Positions 34,814 to 46,591 of a stretch of 64,000 nt of DNA are shown piece after piece. The stretch's first letter is position 1. Each line of letters starts with the position of its first letter. The notes beneath the pieces are model-generated. The model did no database searches, was not told where the DNA came from, and was given only the letters and a program-made list of their open reading frames with translations. Location: contig JARYHS010008074.1 of assembly GCA_031002005.1 (NCBI GenBank), forward strand, positions 349,890,932 to 349,954,931, written 5' to 3'. The DNA is from Vandiemenella viatica (lineage: Eukaryota > Arthropoda > Insecta > Orthoptera > Morabidae). The translations under genes were made by a program, and so were the position numbers.

Positions 34814-35596
34814 CAGTGTTTTTCAACCCGCGACACGCGGGCAACTAATGGTCCGCGAGGATGGTACAGGTAATCCGCAGACAGAGTATTAAAAAAGTAA
34901 ATAACATAATCGTACTGTATAAGGCTATAAACGAGTATAAGCTATAAGCACAATTATTCAAAAGCCGTGAATATTTTTAACTACCAGACAAAAATTTGTC
35001 ATTTCCAGGCTATCTGGATAAGACAGCGTTATTCCTGCAATAGTCTATTGACTAAGTACGTTCCCAGCCGAAATAAAAAAAAAGCTCCGTTCGTTTAAGC
35101 ATTATGTTAATGAGTGTTTTCTGAGGGTCTTGTAGTACATGGACCGCGGAACATGGGACGGTTGGTAACATAAGAGTGGAGAAGTAAACAACAATAGAAG
35201 ATGTCAGGTCTCGTTTATTTTATTTTATTTTGTGCATGTAGGTCGGTGTTATATGTAGCATTCAGCCTACAACAACATTATTATTCGTATGGTTATTAAA
35301 TATTAAATACCTCCTCTAATGACCTCGATGTCGACGAGGCGTAAAGCCATATGCAAAAACAAATTAAGTCTGGTCAATATGTTATTAACTTCAAATAGTT
35401 CACTTCCATTTTCATAACTGTGTTTTGGTAGGAATTCAAAACATGTTTTTACATTTATTGTATAAGAGATATAATATGTCCCAAATATTAATAATACACA
35501 GTTGGGTAAAAAAATTAGGTCCACATTCGTTATTGGTCTGCAGCATTATTTTGTAAAATTAGTGATCCTAGGATTGGAGATGGTTGAGAAACGCTG
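34814..35596. mobile_element. Non-autonomous hAT element, 783 bp
   Basis: The left end is CAGTGTTTTTCAACC and the right end, reverse complemented, CAGCGTTTCTCAACC. Both are flanked by the 8-bp TSD CCGTAAAG (34806-34813 and 35597-35604). It has no transposase and contains a SINE 3' fragment. Confidence 0.93.
35308..35358 (+). mobile_element. SINE 3' fragment within the hAT element
   Basis: CCTCTAATGACCTCGATGTC followed by GACGAGGCGTAAAGCC matches the SINE tail only. Confidence 0.75.
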
Positions 35597-35604
35597 CCGT
35601 AAAG

Positions 35605-36759
35605 GACACACAATTTTGGACTATGCTTTCGGACGATTCGAACAAGGAAATTTTATTTTGAAATCATTGAAGCGATGATGTTCAATTTCTCTCGATCGAT
35701 TATGTTTTTGTTCTAATATACCCACTTCAAGTCATAGTGTTTAGCCAACCTTCTTCATACACCTTTTTTTTTTTTTTTAACGGCATTCCACTACAAAGGC
35801 CATACAGCGAGCTCGATTATTATGACGCTTCCAGTGCATCAGTTTCTCCAGTGTACTGTTGTTACTAACACGACATTCACACACACAACACCCATGCCCT
35901 CGGTCTGACTGGAACTTCAGCACGCGGAGCTAGTTAGTACTCTAGTGCGACAGGTTTATATGGGAAAAGCACTTCTTATAATCCAATTTTCCAACATGAC
36001 TTTAATAATGAGATTGATATGTAACTTTGTATTTAGCCTTTTAAAAATGGACTTGGTTGTAGTACTGTCTGTAAAGGTAATATAAGTTCAATTAAATTCA
36101 CTGAGATTTTTTTAATAACTAAATTTCATATGACTTCAGGTCAGTGTGAAGTTGCCACTAATGGAAAGTTCTCGATACTGCGTTGCGTTTCCCTACAATG
36201 ACTCTAAACCGGTCTACGAATGTTCTCAGGCAGCATGGAGCTCAGGGACAATATTACTAGAAATTACTTTATACTGCTAAATTAATATACACTCTTCACT
36301 ATGATTTTATTTTTCCTCTGTAGTAATTCAGTCACACTGTGCTGTAATAAACACAGCAAAACTTATCGTATACGTAAGCCTTCTCGCTAGATCCGCCTTA
36401 TTTCTCTAGTTACGACATTCATAAACAATCATCACTGCTATGGTATACGTTAAGAAATAACCGCAGCGTATGGCGGGTGTTGCCTGGTTAAGTTGCTGCA
36501 GAACTCTATAGAAGACGACTGGCGTCGAGTTTGAGATCATAGTAAAATTATGATTAACGGTGGAAGTAATTAAAACAAGTCATACAACCTCATCAGCATC
36601 ATAAGTGCCTACGTTACGTTGCGTTAATGGTTCTAGCACCATCTTGAAGCAAGAAAACTGTGGACTGCCCGATGAGAGCGGCAACTGTTTTATCGTTGGA
36701 GCTTGAATAAATTCCATCACCAACGTACCGGCCATACTTATATTGATTTTGATCACATA
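35605..36759. other. No recognised gene
   Basis: A T tract lies at 35765-35779. No domain or RNA gene is recognised. Confidence 0.45.
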
Positions 36760-37325
36760 CACATTAATTCGTTAGTAGGTAGAGTAAATTTTAGGCTGCG
36801 ATTCATAGGTCGAATCTTGAAAAATTGTAATGAACAAACAAAGGAGATAGCGTACAAATCTCTTGTGCGTCCACATTTGGACTATTGTTGTGCCATTTGG
36901 GATCCTTTTCGTAAGGGGTTGGTCGAAAGTACAGAGAAAGTACAGAGAAGAGCCGCTCGATTCGTTACCGCTTGCTACAGTCCTTTTGAAAGCGTCACAG
37001 AACTGATTAGTAGACTAGGTTGGGAGTCTCTGGTAGATAGACGACACACGTTTCGTTTAAACTTATTGGTAAACATGCGTACTCCCACTTTCACTTTTGA
37101 GTGTAGTGAAATACTTCTTCCACCAACCTATTTGAGTCGGAAGGACAGGAAAGATAAAATTAGAGAAATAAGGTGACGGACTGATTCTTATATGAATTCT
37201 TTTTTCCTTCGTACCATTAGGGATTGGAATGCACAGCAAAGAGATTAGCTTTGGTGCTGAGCACCCTCTGCCACCCACAATTTTGTGAATTGCAGAGTAT
37301 ATATGTAGATGTAGATGTAGATTTC
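36760..37325 (+). pseudogene. CR1/jockey-type LINE 3' end
   Basis: C-terminal part of the LINE protein: NFRLRFIGRILKNC, AYKSLVRPHLDYCCAIWDPF, KVQRRAARFVTACYSPFESV and SRLGWESLVDRRHTFRLNLL, ending about 37176, then an untranslated tail ending in a GTAGATG repeat at about 37303-37320. It is homologous to the minus-strand fragments at 2480-3062 and 9490-10072. The frame is open across this part, but the upstream polymerase core is missing. Confidence 0.82.
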
Positions 37326-38736
37326 CATAATCACTAAGTGTTAGATACATCCCATTTTCCGCCTCAAAACGAAACGTTACACAAATAGAATTATGTATTA
37401 CATGTTAGCACCCAGATGACATTTACCTGTATATAACCTTTTAATAACACTAGTTCCTTTTTATAACGAAAAAAGCCCCTGCATTCCGGTGGTTTGTTAG
37501 TATCTTAACAAATTTCAATTTAGACATTTTTCTCACCTACAGCTATATGTTTTGAAAACTGGCTCTACATGACAGCGGTTTTGCAAGTGAGCGTAACCTC
37601 CTTAGAAAATTGTATCCATGAGAGAATAACACGTGCTCAGTTAATCTGGATTGTACGTAGACTGATTCCGTGTGTACGGTTTGTAAATTACGGATGAAGC
37701 CATATGCACGGGGAACGCCACTGGTCGCTGGCTCTCAGAAAGGGAGGGTGCTATTTCAGTCTGATTTTGTCGGAACACTCTTCAATCCTCTCTCGCAGTG
37801 TTTTAATCCTACATATCGACGGTAAGTACCTTCTCCGGTACGCTGCTTCCAAATCTTGAGAAAATAGTACCTATAGTGCATAAAGTTACAGCAGGGCAGC
37901 AGTGTGATTTGTTGAACATCCAATCTGTAGAAGATGTAATCAATGATTACAGTGTTTTATATCTTGTATTAATTAAGTGCATACATTTCGCCTACCGTGG
38001 TGACTATCAGCGATCTTATTATGCATAATGGAAGCACCGATAAGATGTTCGTGACAGCTAGGACTAGAATATTTCGTATAATTAACACAGAATCATGTCA
38101 TCCACTATTCTGCTGACTCAAAGATTAAGGTATTTGAGTGGATATTGAGAGGACCTCAGTTCTGATAGTTCTCTGGGAAGTGTGTGTTGACGAGGTCATA
38201 ATCTGGCTTTTCGCCTCTAACAATGTTTGTGTACGAAGTTCGCCACAACCTTTTCACTTCCCAGACTGCATGTAGAACTGTATATACCTGGCTTTGATTT
38301 GGTTCCCACTACAGAGGCGGACTGCGTGGCCAATTGGAAGTATATAACTTCGACGACCGAACCGGTATTGTAATTCTCGCGGTCCCTAGCGACATACACA
38401 TTTACCTTTCAACCTATTCTCTGTCTTGTAACTTCTGTGCTACTATATTTGAGGTGTTTTAATAAAGAACTGCCAGTCACTGAACAATAACCTAGCGAAT
38501 AATGAGCGGGAGCGGCGAGGGGGAGCTGGCTGTCGGAGTGGTTTATCATGTCACCCTGGCAGTGGCTTGGACCCGAGCCAGGAGCCTGCTGGCTAGGCAG
38601 ACCAGTTGAGCACACCATTAACGTGACACTAAAAGCTTAACGTCTGCATAGTAAAAGACTCTGCGTGCAGTCCCGAAGAGAATAGCATCGTGCAAAGTTT
38701 ATAGTGAGAATCGAACGGCGTCGCAATGTTTACATC

Positions 38737-38775
<39 letters not shown>

Positions 38776-39493
38776 AATCGAAAACATTCGCAACGGACCC
38801 CATGTAGTTCTGAAGAACAAAAATATTAACACGAGTACCGAAGGTTAAATCAGCAGCATAAATACGTCAATAACAAACACGAAGTAGCGACTGTTTGATA
38901 TGATCTGGAGTTACCTCGCAGAATATGATAATGTGATGGTTCTTCTTTCATAAGATAGAAGGTTTTCCGCCTGTTATCAAAGCTGCAATTGTATTCTAGC
39001 AACGGGAGATAAATCGTCCATAGCCTAAATGAACCTACCATCCCTGCACTCACCTGGTATGGTATCTGGAAACTGAAATCCGCCGGTCCTGGCAGTATAG
39101 AGGCCTCTCATTATAGAGTCAGCCTGTAAGAGCCCGGCCTCACTCATTGGTCGTGTTAACAAAGTCCTGTGTAATTTTCACTTAGTTGAATCAATATACT
39201 ATCGATATTTAATCACTTGCTAGTTTGGGAAATCACAGTACCTAAGCCTAGAGCCACGTACCATCTTCACATAATAATGCAAAGTTTAAATCCCGATTTC
39301 CGGACCGATAGTCGAAGGACCACTCTCCCGACCGTTCAGCATCCAGGGTCAGTGAAGCGATTAACGCTCAGTGGCAGAGGCATGGTTGATCGAGAATGAA
39401 TTCCTATCACACATATGACACAAGTGGTGAGAGGCACATCCATTACTTCCATTCACCATAGTTGTTCTCAGGTTCAACACAAGCTGGGTGGAT
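37326..39493. other. No recognised gene; poly-A tract
   Basis: An A tract of about 32 at 38739-38770 may mark an old retroposon end. A moderately GC-rich patch occurs at 38500-38600. No coding similarity. Confidence 0.4.
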
Positions 39494-40359
39494 GTACAGT
39501 CGGGGACACAATTCGCGAGACCACTCGCCTTTCGATTATGCTTCGATCTACACAGGAATACCGCATTGGACAGCATAACTGGTAGGTGGTACACTAAATT
39601 CATAAAAAATAGACCTCTCATACTCAGCACTTTACCCAAGACTAAAAAAAAGAGCCCGCGCAGCAAGAAACCCGCAGACGCTCAGAGTCAAAGTTAAGAG
39701 TTCTACAATTAAAATAACCATTAATATCATCATTTAGGTCATAATAATTATTGAAATAACCAAATCGATTAATTATAGATGAATGATAACATTTTTTTCG
39801 TAATTTTGATAACCATTGCATATTCCCCCCCCCCCCTCGAATAAACAGTTGACAATTCGCTAGAAAACTCAATTGTATGAAGAATACCGAAAAGAATCAC
39901 TAAATTACGGACGGAAAACCAATAAGAGAGAGTTAATGGACGTAGTTACACTTTCTAGCGCTGCAGCGTTCTAGAACAAATACACACAAAGGTTGAGGGT
40001 AAGCAGATAGAACATTTACGAAAGAACTCTAATGGTAAACTAAGTCAAGAAATATAAATAAACTATTTCTAGAAATTTAAATGGTACGGAATATTTACAC
40101 CTTAATTTTGTTTCAACTGTATCATATTTAGAAGGTAAGCTTAACTTGATCGCAGTAGCGACAGTTTTAGTGATAATAATAATAATTAAGAACAGTAAAT
40201 AAATAAATAAATCCGTCTGCAATGTGAATTAGCGGTTCCCATTTTAAATCTGGAATATGGAAGTAGGAAAACATTCATATATCTCTTTGTTTCTAACTAA
40301 CACTGATACTTCTATAAAATTTTCTGTCAAGCATTACTTCCTGCCTTCCAAGTCCGATC

Positions 40360-40530
40360 GGTTATAGGTAACACTGTTACCTGACATTCGGGAGGACGTG
40401 AATTCAAACCTCGTCGGGCATCCAATTCCAGTATTCCATGGTTTTCGTAAATCTCTCCAGTTCAACTCCAGAAATGATCCTTCAAAAAGCCATGGCTGAA
40501 ATTTTTAACCGATCCTAGTTCCCACAATAC
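40360..40530 (+). mobile_element. Degraded SINE in left arm
   Basis: TGACATTCGGGAGGACGTGA, TTCAAACCTCGTCGGGCATCC, then CATGGTTTTCGTAAATCTCTCC and TTCAAAAAGCCATGGCTGAA follow the SINE body. The mirror copy is at about 45540-45720. Confidence 0.7.
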
Positions 40531-40591
40531 TATCATGATTCATATCACATTGGCGTCGAAGAAATTAAGAAGACGAAAAAAAAAAAATGAA

Positions 40592-40800
40592 CATGGTGGG
40601 TACGTGGTAACACTCTAAGCCCACTTTCGCGAGGTCGTGGGTTCGAATCCCCATCTGGCCATCCAGGTAAGCGTTTTAGATGGTTTCCCCAAACCACTCC
40701 ATGCGGATGCCAGGATGGTTTCTTCAAAAGACCATCGCCGAATTCCTCCCCAGTCCTTTACTGCCTCTAATGACATCGATGAGATGTAAAGCTAGAAGGA
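40592..40800 (+). mobile_element. SINE in left arm
   Basis: Head with box B GGGTTCGAATCCCC, body GGTTTCCCCAAACCACTCCA and TTCTTCAAAAGACCATCGCC, and a tail ending GATGTAAAGC. The mirror copy is at about 45290-45490. Confidence 0.8.
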
Positions 40801-40889
40801 AAAAATAATTTCTCATATAAAAATAATGACATCTCTGTGGTGTGTTTTGGACCTTTTCCTTATTGGATTTATCTTATTCAACAGCCGAA

Positions 40890-41146
40890 TTTTTTTTTTT
40901 TTTTTTTTTTTTTAACAGTTTAACGTCCCTTTTTAACGACGTGGTCTTCAGAGACGGGAAAGGATGGGGGCAAGGAATGGGAAGGAATTCGGCCATGGCC
41001 TTTTGAAGGAAGCATCCCGGCATTCACCTGGAGTGATTTGGGGAAACCATGGAAAACCCAAATCTGGATGCCCGGACGGGGATTCGAACCACCGTCCTCC
41101 CGAATGCGAGGCCAGAACGCTATCCGTTACACCACCACGCTCGGTC
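40890..41146 (-). mobile_element. SINE unique to the left arm, with 11-bp TSD
   Basis: A full-length minus-strand SINE starting with a T tract (its poly-A). CAACAGCCGAA flanks it at 40879-40889 and 41147-41157. The right arm has the uninterrupted site around 45180. It is well preserved: box B GGTTCGAATCCCCG, body and tail are close to the family consensus. Confidence 0.95.
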
Positions 41147-41219
41147 CAACAGCCGAAAATGGTAGTGAATGGACTAGAGTGAAATTTCCAAATGTGGAGA
41201 GTCTCTAGTTCGGTGTTGT

Positions 41220-41465
41220 CTTAGGGCTGGTCGACGTCGAAATCATTATAGAGGAAAAAGGATTGGGGGCATGTTTTGGGAAGGAATTCAGCTATGGCCA
41301 TTTCACGGAATCATCCCGGTACTCACGGAGTGATTTCGATTAATCATGCAATATCGAAATACGGATGTATGCACGAAGATTTGACCCCCTGTCGTTCCGA
41401 ATGGGATGGCTTGGGTGTTACCGGGACTCTAGGTCACTGGTGCGATTCCGATCAGGGACATGGTT
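41220..41465 (-). mobile_element. Degraded SINE in left arm
   Basis: GGAAGGAATTCAGCTATGGCC and ACGGAGTGATTTCGATTAAT follow the minus-strand SINE body with many changes. The mirror copy is at about 44870-45110. Confidence 0.65.
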
Positions 41466-42526
41466 GTTAAAGTAGATATTGTTGTATGTCTTGTGTCATC
41501 TTTCAGTTGTATGAGCAAAAAGGATTTGGAAATACATCAGTACACAGGATAATCAAATAAGATGGCTTAGCTGGATGAATGGATATCGGGAGGAATGCCA
41601 TCAAAAATTTAAAGATATTTTTATTCAAACAAAAATATTTCACAGGTCCACCTCATCTCACAAAAAAAAAAAAAAAAAATATTCTTTGTTTGGTGCCAAC
41701 TAGTAACATGGCTGCGTTCTAAAAAGGTATTAGGATTTTAAAAAAATGGAAACTAGGTGAACTGTAGCGAAGCTCTTTAGTAATTTCAGTTGAGTGTATG
41801 GGATTTAATCTCTTTAACACTATGCGTGGTCATTTTGTATGAAGAAATTCTTCCTGCTGGCTCAAGCAAATTACACTTCAGATGCAAGGAGGTAGTAACC
41901 GATCTGACAAACGTTTCGAGGAAGTGTTTATTTACCAGTGGCTCTGAGGAAGTGAAGAACACTTGTTCAGTAGAGTTTGCTATAACAAGGTTTGTGAATA
42001 TGACCAACCGTACTCGAAATATGCCCTTTTCGAATTAAGAGCACCTACAAATACAGTGACAGCCATTTTTCGAAAGTAACAGAAACAACTTCATATAACA
42101 CATTATTAAAATTACTTGATAGTAGTTACAGGACTGATGAAAATATTGAAAAATGACATTGAACTAATACGTATTAATCATTAAAAATTTCTGAAAATTA
42201 CTTTCCGAGGATTTTGACTTCAGCATACTCCCATTGCATCTTATAACGTTCTACTTGCACTGTTTGATTAAAAAATTAATTTATCAATATTCCGAAATAA
42301 TTGCGATTTTTTAAAAAAATACTGGACGTTCACGTTATTGAAAATTGACTTGCCTCCATCTGCTGATCTAAATATTTTATGCCCTTTCGTGCCTTAGTCT
42401 GCTCCGGTTTATATTTTTCAGAGTATTGTGTCAGCCTTTACAGAGGTAATGTGGCTCACTATTGTGAAGTCAACACAAGACGAACTCTACACTCATTCTA
42501 AATCAACCATATGCGAGGACGAACTC

Positions 42527-42592
42527 GAATCGGTGACCTTTAAAACGCGATCCAGTGTTCTAGCCCCTACACCGCTAGCGCCAGCTTAAGTA
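42527..42592 (-). repeat. tRNA-like sequence in left arm
   Basis: On the minus strand, GCTGGCGCTAGCGGTGTAGG...GGTCACCGATTCGAGTTC resembles box A and box B of a tRNA-derived head. No full cloverleaf was verified. The mirror copy is at about 43792-43860. Confidence 0.45.
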
Positions 42593-42831
42593 TCTTGGTC
42601 GGGACTCTAGCGAAGCAATTTGTGAATGTGTCTGCGGTCGTGGTTTGCTTACACGGAAGACAATTCCGTAGGCCCATAGAACAAGGAAATCATCAGACAT
42701 TTCAGTCATGCGATTTTCTTTATCCTCGTTCAACTATCTTGCTTATATTGCTACCTGGGGCTCTTGTCTCACACAGTTAACAGACAAAAGAATTATACGC
42801 GAGTATAACCGTACATCCTCGAGGAACCAGG

Positions 42832-43545
42832 CGACATCTGATAGGCTACGCGAATTTGAAGCGTTGCAATAATTCTTCTCACTTTGGGATCCACCATGGC
42901 ATTTTATACAAGCAAGAATGGGCTTGGAAAAATACCGCTGTCAGTCTTACAGTTAGTGACAATGGCTAATTCCATATGCAGTGGAGCTTTTAAAATTCTT
43001 ATGCCTGCATTCTGAAAGAAAAGGATTATTGCTTTTCAAACTGGAATATGCTGCATTTGTAAAAGGAAAATGATGTTTTCTGCGAAAAAGTAATTGAAAG
43101 GTTACATATGTGGTTATAAAAGTGGATGCATTGTGGTTGACTCCGCGTTCATGAGAAACGATGTGATTAAGATCTGAAATCTTAGTTGATCAAATATTTA
43201 AGCGCCTACTACTAGGCTGCAAAGATAGATGTATTAAAAAAGATTCATGGCCGAGTCAGTCTGTGATTATTGTTCCTATATATATAAATGTTAGGTTCAA
43301 TTTAAAAAACTGAGCGTTGTGGACGAGCGATAATGTTCTGGCCTCGTATTCGAGAGGATGCAGGTTCAGATCCCCTTCCGGCCATCCAGATTTGGATTTA
43401 CTACCGTTTCTCCAAATCACTCCAGGCGAACGTCGGTATAGGTTCATCAAAAAACCCATTCCTTGCTCCCAGTCAATTCCCGTCTGCAATGACCTCGAAG
43501 TCGAGAAGTCAAGCTGGAAACCAATTTTAAAAAAGTTTAGAAAGC
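42832..43545. other. Loop of the palindrome
   Basis: 714 bp of single-copy sequence between the arms. It holds one SINE (43313-43530) and no recognised gene. Confidence 0.85.
43313..43530 (+). mobile_element. SINE in the palindrome loop
   Basis: Head GGACGAGCGATAATGTTCTG, box B region GCAGGTTCAGATCCCC, body CTCCAAATCACTCCAGGCGA, tail TGACCTCGAAGTCGAGAAG and an A-rich end. Confidence 0.8.
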
Positions 43546-43791
43546 CCTGGTTCCTCGAGGATATACGTTTATACTCGCGTATAATTCTTTCGTCAGTTAA
43601 CTGTGTGAGACAAGAGCCCCAGGTAGCAATATAAGCAAGATAGTTGAACGAGGATAAGGAAAATCGCTTGCCTGAAATGTCTGATGATTTCCTTGTTCTG
43701 TGGGCCTACGGAATTGTCTTCCGTGTTAGCAAACCACGACCGCAGACACATTCACAAATTGCTTCGCTAGAGTCCCGACCAAGATACTTAA

Positions 43792-43860
43792 GCTGGCGCT
43801 AGCGGTGTAGGGGCTAGAACACTGGATCGCGTTTTAAAGGTCACCGATTCGAGTTCGTCC
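43792..43860 (+). repeat. tRNA-like sequence in right arm
   Basis: Mirror of 42527-42592: AGCTGGCGCTAGCGGTGTAG to CACCGATTCGAGTTC. Confidence 0.45.
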
Positions 43861-44601
43861 TCGCATATGGTTGCTTTAGAATGAGTGTAGAGTTCGTCTT
43901 GTGTTGACTTCACAATAGTGAGCCACATTACCTCTGTAAAGGCTGACACAATAGTCTGAAAAATATAAACCGGAGCAGACTAAGGCACGAAAGGGCATAA
44001 AATATTTAGATCAGCAGATGGAGGCAAGTCAATTTTCAATAACGTGAACGTCCAGTATTTTTTATAAAAATCGCAATTATTTCGGAATATTGATAAATTA
44101 ATTTTTTAATCAAACAGTGCAAGTAGAACGTTATAAGATGCAATGGGAGTATGCTGAAGTCAAAATCCTCGGAAAGTAATTTTCAGAAATTTTTAATGAC
44201 TAATACATATTAGTTCAATGTCATTTTTCAATATTTTCATCAGTCCTGTAACTACTATCAAGTAATTTTAATAATACGTTATATGAAGTTGTTTCTGTTA
44301 CTTTCGAAAAATGGCTGTCACTGTATTTGTAGGTGCTCTTAATTCGAAAAGGGCATATTTCGAGTACGGATGGTCATATTCACAAACCTAGTTATAGCAA
44401 ACTCTACTGAACAAGTGTTCTTCACTTCCTCAGAGCCACTGGTAAATAAACACTTCCTCGAAACGTTCGTCAGATCGGTTACTACCTCCTTGCGTCTGAA
44501 GTGTAATTTGCTTGAGCCAGCAGGAAGAATTTCTTCTTACAAAATGACCACGCATAGTGTTGAGAACGCAGCCATGTTACTAGTTGGCACCAAACAAAGA
44601 A

Positions 44602-44654
<53 letters not shown>

Positions 44655-44869
44655 TGAGATGAGGTGGACTTGTGCAATATTTTTGAAAGCGACCAATTGC
44701 CTTTTGTTTGAATAAAAATGTCTTTAAATTTTTGATGGAATTCCTCCCGATATCCATTCATCCAGCTAAGCCATCTTATTTGATTATCCTGTGTACTGAT
44801 GTATTTCCAAATCCTTTTTGCTCATACAACTGAAAGATGACACAAGACATACAACAATATCTACTTTAA

Positions 44870-45110
44870 CAACCATGTCCCTGATCGGAATCGCACCAGT
44901 GACCTAGAGTCCCGGTAACACCCAAGCCATCCAATTCGGAACGACAGGGGGTCAAATCTTCGTGCATACATCCGTATTTCGATATTGCATGATTAATCGA
45001 AATCACTCCGTGAGTACCGGGATGATTCCGTGAAATGGCCATAGCTGAATTCCTTCCCAAAACATGCCCCCAATCCTTTTTCCTCTATAATGATTTCGAC
45101 GTCGACCAGC
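44870..45110 (+). mobile_element. Degraded SINE in right arm
   Basis: Mirror of 41220-41465. Confidence 0.65.
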
Positions 45111-45289
45111 CCTAAGACAACACCGAACTAGAGACTCTCCACATTTGGAAATTTCACTCTAGTCCATTCACTACCATTTTCGGCTGTTGAATAAGATAAA
45201 TCCAATAAGGAAAAGGTCCAAAACACACCACAGAGATGTCATTATTTTTATATGAGAAATTATTTTTTCCTTCTAGCTTTACATCTCAT

Positions 45290-45490
45290 CGATGTCATTA
45301 GAGGCAGTAAAGGACTGGGGAGGAATTCGGCGATGGTCTTTTGAAGAAACCATCCTGGCATCCGCATGGAGTGGTTTGGGGAAACCATCTAAAACGCTTA
45401 CCTGGATGGCCAGATGGGGATTCGAACCCACGACCTCGCGAAAGTGGGCTTAGAGTGTTACCACGTACCCACCATGTTCATTTTTTTTTT
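45290..45490 (-). mobile_element. SINE in right arm
   Basis: Mirror of 40592-40800. Confidence 0.8.
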
Positions 45491-45539
45491 TTCGTCTTCT
45501 TAATTTCTTCGACGCCAATGTGATATGAATCATGATAGT

Positions 45540-45720
45540 AGTGTGGGAACTAGGATCGGTTAAAAATTTCAGCCATGGCTTTTTGAAGGATCATTTCTGG
45601 AGTTGAACTGGAGAGATTTACGAAAACCATGGAATACTGGAATTGGATGCCCGACGAGGTTTGAATTCACGTCCTCCCGAATGTCAGGTAACAGTGTTAC
45701 CTATAACCGATCGGACTTGG
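45540..45720 (-). mobile_element. Degraded SINE in right arm
   Basis: Mirror of 40360-40530. Confidence 0.7.
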
Positions 45721-46591
45721 AAGGCAGGAAGTAATGCTTGACAGAAAATTTTATAGAAGTATCAGTGTTAGTTAGAAACAAAGAGACATATGTATGTTTT
45801 CCTAATTCCATATTCCAGATTTAAAATGTGGAACCGCTAATTCACATTGCAGACGGATTTATTTATTTATGTACTGTTCTTATTTTTATTATTACCACTA
45901 AAACTGTCGCTACTGCGATCAAGTTAAGCTTACCTTCTAAATGTGATACAGTTGAAACAAAATTAAGGTGTTAATATTCCGAACCATTTAAATTTCTAGA
46001 AATAGTTTATTTATATTTCTTGACTTAGTTTACCATTAGAGTTCTTTCGTAAATGTTCTATCTGCTTACCCTCAACCTTTGTGTGTATTTGTTCTAGAAC
46101 GCTGCAGCGCTAGAAAGTGTAACTACGTCCATTAACTCTCTCTTATTGGTTTTCCGTGCGTAATTTAGTGATTCTTTTCGTTATTCTTCATACAATTGAG
46201 TTTTCTAGCGAATTGTCAACTGTTTATTCGAGGGGGGGTGGGGTGGGGGAGGGGGAAATATGCATTGGTTATCAAAATTACGAAAAAAATGTTATCATTC
46301 ATCTATAATCAATCGATTTGGTTATTTCAATAATTATTATGACCTAAATGATGATATTAATGGTTATTTTAATTGTAGAACTCTTAACTTTGACTCTGAG
46401 CGTCTGCGGGTTTCTTGCTGCGCGGGCTCTTTTTTTTTAGTCTTGGGTAAAGTGCTGAGTATGAGGGGTCTATTTTTTCATGAATTTAGTGTACCACCTA
46501 CCAGTTATGCTGTCCAATGCGGTATTCCTGTGTAGATCGAAGCATAATCGAAAGGCGAGTGGTCTCGGGCGAATTGTGTCCCCGACTGTAC

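Larger units (their letters stand above)
39494..42831. repeat. Left arm of a 7.1-kb palindrome
   Basis: The whole interval recurs in reverse complement at 43546-46591, starting GTACAGTCGGGGACACAATT. Matching is very high with scattered substitutions. Relative to the right arm it has an extra SINE plus TSD (268 bp, at 40890) and about 94 extra bases at 41721-41814. Confidence 0.96.
43546..46591. repeat. Right arm of the palindrome
   Basis: Reverse complement of 39494-42831. It keeps the empty site of the left-arm SINE and carries an expanded (AT)n(T)n tract at about 44601-44653 where the left arm has a short A tract. Confidence 0.96.

Noticed and set aside
38400..38620. LTR or gene with AATAAA polyadenylation signal
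   Set aside because: No paired repeat, primer-binding site or coding domain could be found; AATAAA is common by chance in AT-rich DNA.
40890..41160. Possible tRNA gene from box A and box B
   Set aside because: The sequence continues into the SINE body and poly-A, has a TSD and repeats many times; it is a retroposon, not a tRNA gene.
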